A stretch of DNA of 46,116 bases, from positions 1 to 46,116 of the forward strand of contig JAGXNR010000015.1 in assembly GCA_019894875.1 (NCBI GenBank). The letters are read 5' to 3'. Source of the DNA: Promethearchaeota archaeon (GTDB lineage: Archaea > Asgardarchaeota > Lokiarchaeia > Sigynarchaeales > SOKP01). The first letter of the stretch is position 1. Each line of letters opens with the position of its first letter. Of this stretch, positions 10,359 through 17,804 are shown one piece after another. The position numbers and the translations under genes are program-made. The notes under the pieces were generated by a model. That model was not told the origin of the DNA, searched no databases, and worked only from the letters and a program-made list of their open reading frames with translations.

Positions 10359-10443
10359 GCGGGAATCGCCAAGTATGGTCAAAGGTGGTGGACTTAGAAT
10401 CCATTCTCGTAGGAGTTCGGGAGTTCAAATCTCCCTTCCCGCA
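10359..10443 (+). tRNA. tRNA-Leu(TAG), no intron
   Basis: Type II tRNA. The acceptor stem pairs GCGGGAA with TTCCCGC; the discriminator A is at 10443 and CCA is not encoded. The anticodon stem GTGGA/TCCAT encloses loop CTTAGAA, giving anticodon TAG. A long variable arm and a T-arm with TTCAAAT follow. It is uninterrupted, unlike the other four tRNA genes in the window. Confidence 0.93.
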
Positions 10444-10607
10444 TTTTGAACCTTAAATCTTAATAGTGTTAATAGAAAAATCATCAACTTTTTTTAACTT
10501 CAAACAAGAAAAGAAAAATTTTAATGTTTACTGACTCTATTATTAATAATCGTTTAAGAGTTCTAAAAACGGTTTATAGAAAAAGCTTGATAAAATAATA
10601 GTACCAC

Positions 10608-10742
10608 GCTCCTGTAGTGTAGTCCGGCCAATCTTTCACCATATCTAGATGAATGGGCTTGGCATGCTAGGCTTTCACCCTGGTGACAATACAGATCGTT
10701 TCGGATCGTATCATTAACCGGGTTCGAATCCCGGCAGGAGCA
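10608..10742 (+). tRNA. tRNA-Glu(TTC) with two non-canonical introns
   Basis: The ends are clear: acceptor GCTCCTG/CAGGAGC and T-arm CCGGG TTCGAAT CCCGG. The anticodon arm is CTAGG CTTTCAC CCTGG (10667-10683), anticodon TTC at 10674-10676. The gene is 135 bases, about 60 too long. Removing about 10634-10663 (30 bases, between D-loop and the 3' side of the D-stem) and about 10688-10717 (30 bases, between variable loop and T-stem) leaves a normal 75-base tRNA-Glu. Both insertions can form hairpins (CCAT/ATGG in the first; ATAC and GATC paired with GATC and GTAT in the second), as expected of bulge-helix-bulge introns. Exact splice sites are uncertain by a few bases. Confidence 0.85.
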
Positions 10743-10852
10743 CAATCTTTCACTCTTATTAATTTAAGGATTTAGATAATTACAAAAATCATGCATTAGA
10801 TAGAGCAACTTAACAGATTCCTTAAAGAAATCATAAAAAAAAGAGAAGAAAA

Positions 10853-11043
10853 TTAGTTTTCGGTAAAAATTTTTATAAATGCACTTAATTCTGTAATTGC
10901 AAATATATTGCTTTTTTCGTATGCAGCAATATCTTCCTTGTAAAACTCTAATAGGCATTTTACACATTCAAATGTTTCTCCATAATCAATAGTATATTCC
11001 CCACCACATCTAGGACATTATATTTGTTCGAGCTGTTTTTCAT
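10853..11043 (-). pseudogene. Zinc-ribbon protein relic (frameshift plus in-frame stop)
   Basis: Minus-strand frame 10853-11017 encodes CPRCGGEY, then about 10 residues, then CVKC and a helical tail, ending in a normal stop. There is no start codon between CPRC and the TAA at 11018-11020. Upstream of that stop the frame reads KQLEQI, and the only nearby ATG (11041-11043) is out of frame by one base in a run of five A. One extra A and one changed stop codon would restore a Met-Lys-Lys-Gln-Leu-Glu-Gln-Ile zinc ribbon of about 63 aa. It is therefore a recent pseudogene, or two sequencing errors. It sits between tRNA-Glu and tRNA-Asn. Confidence 0.5.
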
Positions 11044-11187
11044 TTTATATCACTTTTTTTATTATTAAAAAGAGGAAGGAGTTGATCTCGGAGTTAAAGA
11101 TAAATAATGATGACTCGACTGTAATCTTATAACTTTTAAATGGTTTCTATTTTGGGGAAACTAGTTAAAAAGTAAGTGAAGGAAGTA

Positions 11188-11292
11188 CGCCCCCGGCATG
11201 GTTTTCTTCTTGCTCAGAGATTGAACAACGAAATCGAACATGCGACCGCCCAGTTAACAGCCGGGTGCTCTACCTAGCTGAGCTACGGAGGC
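11188..11292 (-). tRNA. tRNA-Asn(GTT) with an intron in the T-loop
   Basis: Acceptor GCCTCCG pairs with CGGGGGC (one T-G wobble), discriminator G, as usual for archaeal tRNA-Asn. The anticodon arm is CCCGG CTGTTAA CTGGG, anticodon GTT (complement of 11256-11258). The T-stem GCATG/CATGC closes a 38-base loop instead of 7, so about 31 bases must be an intron near position 59/60. The insertion can form a 6-bp hairpin (TTGTTC with GAGCAA). Without it the tRNA is a normal 74 bases. Confidence 0.87.
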
Positions 11293-11386
11293 ATAATTAA
11301 AATTTTTTTATATATAGTTTTATTTAATATCCTATTTAGTTTTTACTCATTCATCATTATTGTCTTCTAAATGACTAATATTAATT

Positions 11387-11914
11387 TCATTCAGTTTGAG
11401 TCGCAAAATAAATCAACCATTTCCCCATAGCTTGAAATGATTCATTTATGTTTAAATTATTTTTTGAAGAACAGAATACACATTGATTACATTTTGCTTG
11501 TAAGGCATAATTATTCGCAATTTCAAAGTCTACTTCATGATTTTGGAGGTCCCATTTCATACCCATTAGAATTATAGGGACAAAACCCGCTTTTTGACGG
11601 ATAATTTTAAGCCATTCCGGTATTTCTCGAAATGTATCATAATCTGTAATATCAAAACATATAAATGCTCCACTTGCACCTTTGCAATAATCAGGCAAGA
11701 GTTCGCGGAATCGTTTTTCACCCGCAAAATCCCATAATTGCATTTTAACGGCTTCTCCAGTATCGAGAATTTCAGATTTTGTATGAAATCCTGCTCCAAT
11801 TGTCATTTTATATCCCTCTTCGAATTTTCCGGTACAATAACGCGTTATCATTGCTGTTTTTCCCACACCACCAGAACCCGCGACAATGACTTTAAATATC
11901 CATGAGCTTTGCAT
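11387..11914 (-). CDS. Ras/Rab-like small GTPase
   Basis: A eukaryotic-type small GTPase of 175 aa, a class expanded in Asgard archaea. Walker A (G1) is GSGGVGKT at residues 13-20, the switch I threonine lies in YKMTIGAGF (T38), and G3 is WDFAGE where Rab/Ras have WDTAGQ. G4 is MKWD instead of N/TKxD, and G5 reads SSK instead of SAK. The GTPase core is complete, but the base-recognition Asn is replaced by Met, so affinity or specificity for guanine may be altered. There is no C-terminal cysteine for prenylation. It is transcribed alone, between tRNA-Asn and aIF1. Confidence 0.92.
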   Translation of the reverse strand: MQSSWIFKVIVAGSGGVGKTAMITRYCTGKFEEGYKMTIGAGFHTKSEILDTGEAVKMQLWDFAGEKRFRELLPDYCKGASGAFICFDITDYDTFREIPEWLKIIRQKAGFVPIILMGMKWDLQNHEVDFEIANNYALQAKCNQCVFCSSKNNLNINESFQAMGKWLIYFATQTE

Positions 11915-12192
11915 TATAGTAAATCACATAATTATTCTAGCATAAAGAACACGCTTATTTATAAATAATAAAAATTTTACTTTATATACTTTATTGATTG
12001 CGTTTTCTTTTAAATGGGGCAAATTAGATAAGAAAAAAATTAATCAAATTTTCAATTAGCTCTTTTTAAATAAGAATAGAGTCATTTTCTAAAATGAATA
12101 AGGTTTTTATAAGATTTTATTCTATTAATGTTTAGTACTGTATTAATTAATAATAAATATATTTTTAATAACGAAGGTTGTGATAAGAAAGC

Positions 12193-12510
12193 ATTAAAGA
12201 CGACGACATATGTCCATTATGTAGCTTTCCAAAAGAGCTTTGCATTTGTGATAGCTTAAGTGCCGATGAACAACAAATAATAATCTCAAACGCTAGGCGT
12301 AAATGGGGGCGGGTTGTTACTGTTATTTCTTTTGTCGGAAATTTTGATGTAAATTTGAAAAATATTTTAACAAAAGCAAAAAAAAAATGTGCATCTGGCG
12401 GAACTGTGAGAGATAATGAAGTTGAACTACAAGGAGATCATCGATTTAAAATGAAAAAACTATTAATCGATTTGGGATTTCCTGAAGAAAACATTCTTAT
12501 CCAACAGTAA
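12193..12510 (+). CDS. Translation initiation factor aIF1 (SUI1/eIF1), apparent ATT start
   Basis: Homologue of eIF1/SUI1, which binds the small ribosomal subunit near the P site and enforces start-codon selection. The 105-aa product has an N-terminal zinc site (C7, C10, C17, C19 in CPLC...CIC), ASGGT at 67-71 and ELQGDHR at 78-84, all family hallmarks. No ATG, GTG or TTG precedes the zinc site: a TAA stop lies at 12184-12186, followed by GAA, AGC and ATT (12193). Starting at ATT gives (M)KDDDICPLC, ending where archaeal aIF1 proteins normally begin. A TATA-like run at 12155-12166 would place transcription start about 10 bases before ATT, so the mRNA may be nearly leaderless. A single sequencing error is the alternative. 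Confidence 0.82.
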   Translation: MKDDDICPLCSFPKELCICDSLSADEQQIIISNARRKWGRVVTVISFVGNFDVNLKNILTKAKKKCASGGTVRDNEVELQGDHRFKMKKLLIDLGFPEENILIQQ

Positions 12511-12608
12511 CCAGCATTATCTTAAGATGATTGCAAGCATTTATTTTTAGCAAAGTATTATACTAATAATTATTTCAATCTTTAAGCATATTTAATTTTG
12601 CACTTAAT

Positions 12609-13043
12609 ATGGATTCTATAATCTATAAAGTAATATTCAAAGCATTTGAGCAACTTGAGAATAGAAATCTTACATTAAGTTTTAAAGATTTAAATGTGAA
12701 AAATCCGATAACTATTCCTGCAAAATTGATATTGGAATTAAAAAATTTAAGTATTAAAAATAATAACATAATCTCATTTCAAAATATTGAAGAAGTTATA
12801 GTCGTGGGAAATGTTGAGACAAAACTTAAATATAACTATTATTTAGTCATCCTATTTACTTCTAATGGAGAAAAACAAGGACATTTAATAGGTAACGTTA
12901 AAAATTTAGGTGATATATTAATTGGTGTTTGGCCATTTAATCAATTACTTTCAAACATGACGTCTGAGATAATCCATGAAATATATAATAATATCATTAA
13001 GAATACTGAAAAATTTAGTAATATTTGTTTGATATCTCAATAA
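12609..13043 (+). CDS. Hypothetical protein (144 aa)
   Basis: I do not recognise this protein. It has alternating beta-strands and a C-terminal helix (EIIHEIYNNIIKN). The central hydrophobic strand YYLVILFTS followed by EKQGHLIGNV resembles a beta-hairpin of a small alpha/beta sensor-like domain, but no motif is diagnostic. It begins 98 bases downstream of aIF1 on the same strand, so cotranscription is possible. Its last few codons overlap the decayed PfkB kinase gene on the opposite strand. Confidence 0.55.
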   Translation: MDSIIYKVIFKAFEQLENRNLTLSFKDLNVKNPITIPAKLILELKNLSIKNNNIISFQNIEEVIVVGNVETKLKYNYYLVILFTSNGEKQGHLIGNVKNLGDILIGVWPFNQLLSNMTSEIIHEIYNNIIKNTEKFSNICLISQ

Positions 13044-13440
13044 GAACGTTGAATTGTAGCACCAATTTTAGAATTAAGATATAGTCGATTTACAAATTTT
13101 TTAAATTCTCCTTCAAGTAGCATACCCGTTCTAGCACCTAGTTTCTGGATTTTTAGTGAAACTGCTACATTTATGTACTTTACTGATTTCTCTATATCCC
13201 ATTTTCGGATCCAATAAGTAATATAAAAAGCAGCATCAAAGGTGTCTCCCGTTCTTGTTGTATCAATAACTTTGGCAACACCAAATATGAGAATTTTTTT
13301 TGAAACTTTTCGGTTGAATTTATTGCACCATTACGTCCTAGTGTTATGATTACAACAGGTATTCCTCTATTAATTAAATCATTAGTAGACTCTTCAACCC
13401 AATCAATGACCTACTTTCCCTAAACCAATGATTTCGTGTT
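13037..13440 (-). pseudogene. Decayed PfkB/ribokinase-family sugar kinase (C-terminal part)
   Basis: Read on the minus strand, one frame gives a PfkB-like strand GIPVVIITLGRNGAI. After a frameshift in a run of eight A (about 13300), the next frame gives VIDTTRTGDTFDAAF, then a helical C-terminus ending at TGA (13037-13039). RTGD stands where the family has GAGD: the catalytic Asp remains but the anion-hole GA is changed. The N-terminal two thirds of the gene (substrate-binding residues) is missing, and upstream traces are broken by stops. This is a degraded remnant, not a working kinase. Confidence 0.75.
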
Positions 13441-13506
13441 GAATTATGATTTAATTGGACTTTAATAAGCAAATAATAAGGAATCATAAATAAAATTAAT
13501 TTCGGA

Positions 13507-15231
13507 TTAAGTTTCAATTTTTTTTATTGTCATTTCTAACTCTTCATCAATATTTAAATATTTAAATTCATAAGCCATTATTTCATATGAATTTGAATAA
13601 TCACTGAATTTTGCTTTTCCTTTAATTATTATGTCTTTACCTAACAGTTCAGAGGATTTTTTCTCTAAAAATTTATCAAAATCAGGTGTTTCCTTAATTT
13701 GAACGAGTTTTTCAGTTTTAACCATTATAAGTTTTTCTGCTATATCACCAATAAATGTTACTCTAATTGAACCGCTTCCATCATCAATTATTAGATTGAT
13801 AATCATTCGAAATTCTGTTTCGTTTGCTGTATTACACGTGCAATTATCCACTTTTTTGAAGCACTTTGTACATGCCTCATAAATTGTTATATTACTAAGA
13901 TCTCTGGCAATAAAACCCTTTAATTCAATATTCGTTGAAGCATTAATAGAATCGATTTTTTGGTAATTACCCGAAAAATTAGTTCGGGAGTTGGTTTTCG
14001 TTATGTCTATCATCTTCAGGTTTTCAATTTCAAATTCCTTTAATTCTAAAGTTGATTCATCAATTAAGGAAATTTCATTTCTTTGTGAGAAGTTGCTATA
14101 CTTTACCATAACGTTTTTTAACAGTAACCCTTGGCCAATAGATAATTTTTCTGAGAATTCCTCCGCTTTTTCTCTCCATAATGTAATTCTAATCCCATCT
14201 GTATCATCACTAACTACAAATCCTAAAAGGGGAATTTTTTCACCAGATTTTGACTCAATAGTTTTAAAATTATCAATTGAAGTTACTTTCCCTTTAAATG
14301 ATACAACACCTTTATGATTTTGAAGTATTTCAATATTCTGTACTAGTTCTCCATTTATTTGGATGTTTTTTGATATCTTTTTAACAACCGAGCTTCTATT
14401 AGCGTACAAATCAATAGATTTTGAATCGTATGTGTTTAATCTTGGGGTAAGATTAGATATTGTGATAACATCATTAATTTCTAAATTTTCAATTTTTTCA
14501 ATTTCATCGTTCCAAAAAGTTAATCGTGTAGATCCTGTAGAATCTAAAAGAGTTAGAGATCCCACCTTTCCTAATTCACCATCTTTTTTTGTAAACTCTT
14601 TTATTGGTGAAATTTGAATTATTTTCCCTTCAATTGATATGGTTTTTAGATTTAAATTAATTTCATTTATATTAGTCAGTTTAAACTTTATTTTGGGATA
14701 CTTTTTATAATCTACATCATCGGGAGATAATAATAACTTTCCATATCTTCCTATATGTATTTCCAGTTCATCATATCTCCCTTTCCTTGCAATTCCGTTG
14801 ATGATTTTAACTAATTCATTTATTTCAAAATTATTATCATTAAATATATTTACATGGTCGTCCCATAATACAATTCGAATATCTCCTGTCTTATCGTGTA
14901 ATAAGAAAGAACCCACATAGCCAACTCCTCCATCATTCTTATTAAACTTGTTAACACGATAAATTTCCTTTATTCTTCCGACCATATTGATATTTTTCAT
15001 AGTAGGAGTAATATCAGAAATATTAACTTCGATGTCCTTTATTAGATCTTTATTCTCCTCCTTTACATCAACACCTAATTCTCTGGCTATAATAAATAAT
15101 GCCCCTTCTTCAGATATTAAACCTTTTAATTCATTCTTCTTATCTCCAACCATATCTTGAATTTCCTTTCTCGTTAAGCCCGTATTTTCAATGATCTTGT
15201 TTATATATACCTCGGTTTTCATTTCACTCAT
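13507..15231 (-). CDS. Replication protein A, multi-OB-fold single-stranded DNA-binding protein
   Basis: Archaeal RPA1-like protein (574 aa) that coats single-stranded DNA in replication and repair. After a helical N-terminus of about 75 residues there are repeated OB-fold signatures: GRIKEIYRVN...GSFLLHDKTGDIRIVLWDD, GKIIQISP...GSLTLLDSTGSTRLTFWND and GKVTSIDNF...GFVVSDDTDGIRITLWRE. A fourth, C-terminal OB-like region carries a zinc motif near residue 453 (CTKCFKKVDNCTC) followed by IDDGSGSIRVTFIG. The GxxxxxDxTGxxRxxxW pattern repeated three times is decisive for the family. Transcribed alone. A separate small RPA32-like gene lies at 34524-35063. Confidence 0.92.
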   Translation of the reverse strand: MSEMKTEVYINKIIENTGLTRKEIQDMVGDKKNELKGLISEEGALFIIARELGVDVKEENKDLIKDIEVNISDITPTMKNINMVGRIKEIYRVNKFNKNDGGVGYVGSFLLHDKTGDIRIVLWDDHVNIFNDNNFEINELVKIINGIARKGRYDELEIHIGRYGKLLLSPDDVDYKKYPKIKFKLTNINEINLNLKTISIEGKIIQISPIKEFTKKDGELGKVGSLTLLDSTGSTRLTFWNDEIEKIENLEINDVITISNLTPRLNTYDSKSIDLYANRSSVVKKISKNIQINGELVQNIEILQNHKGVVSFKGKVTSIDNFKTIESKSGEKIPLLGFVVSDDTDGIRITLWREKAEEFSEKLSIGQGLLLKNVMVKYSNFSQRNEISLIDESTLELKEFEIENLKMIDITKTNSRTNFSGNYQKIDSINASTNIELKGFIARDLSNITIYEACTKCFKKVDNCTCNTANETEFRMIINLIIDDGSGSIRVTFIGDIAEKLIMVKTEKLVQIKETPDFDKFLEKKSSELLGKDIIIKGKAKFSDYSNSYEIMAYEFKYLNIDEELEMTIKKIET

Positions 15232-15431
15232 AATACTATAATTTGCCTATTCTTTAAAATTAAATTAGTAATTATTATTTAAAAAAAAAATTATTTATTT
15301 GTTAATTAAAATAATTATTCTTTTAAAATTAGAGAGTATCTGATATAGGTAATTTTTCATTTATTTAATATTAAATTAAATGATTAAATCTTAATCCAAA
15401 AACCTTTTTTCAAACTTTAATTTAGAGATTT

Positions 15432-16175
15432 ATGAGAGAATTTAAAGTAATTCCCGTTATAGATATTCTAAATTCAAAAGCAGTGCACGCAATAAGAGGT
15501 GAAAGAGAGCACTATAAGCCGCTTATTTCGAAACTATTTAAAACTTCAAATCCCCTCGATATTTTACAAGTTCTTGCATATAATTATGAGTTTAAAGAAT
15601 TCTACATTGCAGATCTAGATGCTATAATTAATAACAAACCTAATTTTCACCTTTTAAGTAAAATACTGAAGATGGCAGATCTAAATATAATGATTGATCC
15701 CGGAATAGTTAATAACAATGATATTCTACATTTTTCAAAATTCGATATTAATAAATTAATAATTGGGTTAGAAACAGTCAGAAGTTTTAAAGTTATTAAA
15801 AAAGCTCTAAATATAATGGGGCAAAATAAATTAATTCTTAGTATCGACTTGTTTAAAGAAATAGTATTAGCACATACTAAGAGAATAAAAGATAAAAATC
15901 CGATAGAGATTGCTAAAACTATGGAAGAAATCGGTGTAAAGGAATTAATACTTTTAGACTTATTTCGAGTAGGTCAAAAAATTGGGGGAATTCCAGAGCA
16001 ATTTTTAAAAATTAAGGATTCATTTGGAGGAAATATCTTTGTAGGTGGCGGAATAAAAGATTATGAAGATTTAATAAAATATAAAGAATTCAACTTCGCA
16101 GGGGTTTTAATTGCAACCGCGTTATATGATGGTACAATAAATATTGAAAAAGTACGAAATCTTTCTCTTTTATAA
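15432..16175 (+). CDS. HisA-like TIM-barrel protein
   Basis: TIM-barrel of the HisA (ProFAR isomerase)-related family, 247 aa. The N-terminus FKVIPVIDILNSKAVHAIRG matches HisA, with the first catalytic-type Asp in PVIDI; ELILLDLFRVGQKIGG and IFVGGGIKDYEDL form the phosphate-binding C-terminal half. True HisA usually has a second catalytic Asp in a DxxxDGT-like context; here the corresponding segment reads LLDLFRVG, without DGT, so it probably does not make histidine. Related proteins occur in organisms with methanopterin/methanofuran cofactors. An MfnB gene lies 740 bases downstream on the same strand, which fits a cofactor role (inference). Confidence 0.78.
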   Translation: MREFKVIPVIDILNSKAVHAIRGEREHYKPLISKLFKTSNPLDILQVLAYNYEFKEFYIADLDAIINNKPNFHLLSKILKMADLNIMIDPGIVNNNDILHFSKFDINKLIIGLETVRSFKVIKKALNIMGQNKLILSIDLFKEIVLAHTKRIKDKNPIEIAKTMEEIGVKELILLDLFRVGQKIGGIPEQFLKIKDSFGGNIFVGGGIKDYEDLIKYKEFNFAGVLIATALYDGTINIEKVRNLSLL

Positions 16176-16178
16176 GTT

Positions 16179-16706
16179 TTATTCTATAAAAATTACTCCC
16201 GTGCTCGAAACATTCAAAGATTTTTTACAAACGGGGCAAGTTTGTTTCATTTTAACCCAGTCAGTTAAATGATCTTTATGTGCTTTTGCTTCACATATAG
16301 GACAACCAGTAACTTCATCAAAAATCTCAATATTTTTCCCACATACAGAACATTTTGTTTTCGAAGCAGTAGATATTTTAATCAAATCCTTCTTTACATC
16401 TAATACTACTTTTTCAGTATTTTCTGCAGTAGGGTTAATCTGTTTTAATTCATCTCTGGTATCAACGCAAAATATCGATCCTTCCGTGTCATCCTTCTTA
16501 TTCCCAATCCACACTACCTTTCCTTTAAAATAACTTGAGCCATCATGTTCTAAAGTTAAATTGAGTCTTCGATCTTCCATAACATAAGTTTGTATTACTT
16601 TAGTATATTTTAGATCCATATTTGAAGCCAGTTGGTCAATTACTTCTTTTGGTTCTTTAAATACTTCATTTGTTATTTCTAATTTTGTAATTTCTTTAGG
16701 AGACAT
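16179..16706 (-). CDS. RING-like zinc-finger protein (prokaryotic RING type)
   Basis: The N-terminal 110 residues form an unrecognised alpha/beta region. The C-terminus has eight possible zinc ligands: C119, C122, C135, C138, H143, H146, C157 and C160, in the order CxxC, CPIC, HxxH, CPVC. The spacing resembles prokaryotic RING-finger families rather than classic eukaryotic C3HC4 order. RING proteins often act as ubiquitin ligases, and some Asgard archaea have ubiquitin systems; no ubiquitin, E1 or E2 gene is visible in this window. The gene ends three bases after the convergent HisA-like gene. Confidence 0.65.
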   Translation of the reverse strand: MSPKEITKLEITNEVFKEPKEVIDQLASNMDLKYTKVIQTYVMEDRRLNLTLEHDGSSYFKGKVVWIGNKKDDTEGSIFCVDTRDELKQINPTAENTEKVVLDVKKDLIKISTASKTKCSVCGKNIEIFDEVTGCPICEAKAHKDHLTDWVKMKQTCPVCKKSLNVSSTGVIFIE

Positions 16707-16915
16707 AATAACTTAATATTCTTTTTTTTATATTTAATAAAAACGATTTAATTTAAATTTTTATATAATATTGTTAGATTATTCAACTTCCCACTCTTCA
16801 TTAAATACTGAAAATCTTAGTTCTAATATTTTATATTTCATAGATTTCAAATTAAATAATTAATTAACATCTCAATTAAATTCTTTAATATTTTTAAATT
16901 ATATGTATAATAATT

Positions 16916-17647
16916 ATGCCACACAAAATTCAACTTCTCATAAGCCCAAAAACAATTGAAGAAGCTAAAATTGTGATATCATCTCAAGTTGATATTGTTG
17001 ACTGCAAAAATCCAGAGGAAGGTTCCCTCGGAGCAAATTTTCCCTGGATTATAAAAAAAATGAAAGATATGCTTCCTAGAAATTGTTCACAAATGTTAAG
17101 TGCTACTATAGGGGATTTTCCCAATCTACCGGGATCAGCGTCTTTGGCAGCATTAGGTGCGGCGGTTTCGGGAGCAGATATAATAAAGGTGGGATTAAAA
17201 GGTCCAAAAAATATAGAAGAAGGGATTAATTTAATGAAAAATGTTGTTAAAGCAGTAAAGAATTATAATAAAGATATTTATGTTGTTACTGCGGGATATG
17301 CAGATTATTCAAGAATGGATAATTCCCTTGATTTTCTGGCAATCCCTACAATCGCGGCTAAGGCTGGTGCTGAAGTTGCTATGCTTGACACATATATTAA
17401 AGACGATAAAGGCTTATTTGATTTTTTGAATGTTAATCAACTAATTGAATTTAAGAATAAAGCTAACAACTTAAATTTGAAAGTTGCATTAGCGGGCAAT
17501 TTAAAGAATAGCGTTTTACCAAAAATCAGGAAAATTAACCCAGATATAATAGGTGTTCGAAGTATGGTATGTGAGGGACATGATAGAAACAAGGGTACTA
17601 TAAGATTAGATCTTATTGAAAATCTAAAATCTCAATTATCTAATTAA
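16916..17647 (+). CDS. mfnB: MfnB, (5-formylfuran-3-yl)methyl phosphate synthase
   Basis: MfnB (DUF556) condenses two glyceraldehyde-3-phosphate to the furan precursor of methanofuran, the formyl carrier of the archaeal C1 pathway. The N-terminal IVDCKNPEEGSLGANFPW matches the family signature, including the active-site Lys (K31). A second Lys lies in ADIIKVGLKG, and GVRSMVCEGHDRNKGTIR forms the C-terminal phosphate loop. Length 243 aa is normal. No methanogenesis genes are seen here; in Lokiarchaeia this cofactor would serve a tetrahydromethanopterin Wood-Ljungdahl pathway (inference). Confidence 0.9.
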   Translation: MPHKIQLLISPKTIEEAKIVISSQVDIVDCKNPEEGSLGANFPWIIKKMKDMLPRNCSQMLSATIGDFPNLPGSASLAALGAAVSGADIIKVGLKGPKNIEEGINLMKNVVKAVKNYNKDIYVVTAGYADYSRMDNSLDFLAIPTIAAKAGAEVAMLDTYIKDDKGLFDFLNVNQLIEFKNKANNLNLKVALAGNLKNSVLPKIRKINPDIIGVRSMVCEGHDRNKGTIRLDLIENLKSQLSN

Positions 17648-17804
17648 ATGCTTGTTGACTCTTTTTAGAAGAAAATATTTAATAATTTGATTCATTTGAT
17701 ACGATTCCTTTAATAATATGTTTCATTTAGATTTTCTAAAGTTTGTTTTATCAAATAATAGATAAAACCTTTGAATTTTAAAATGTTGCTGGAAAAGAAT
17801 ACTT

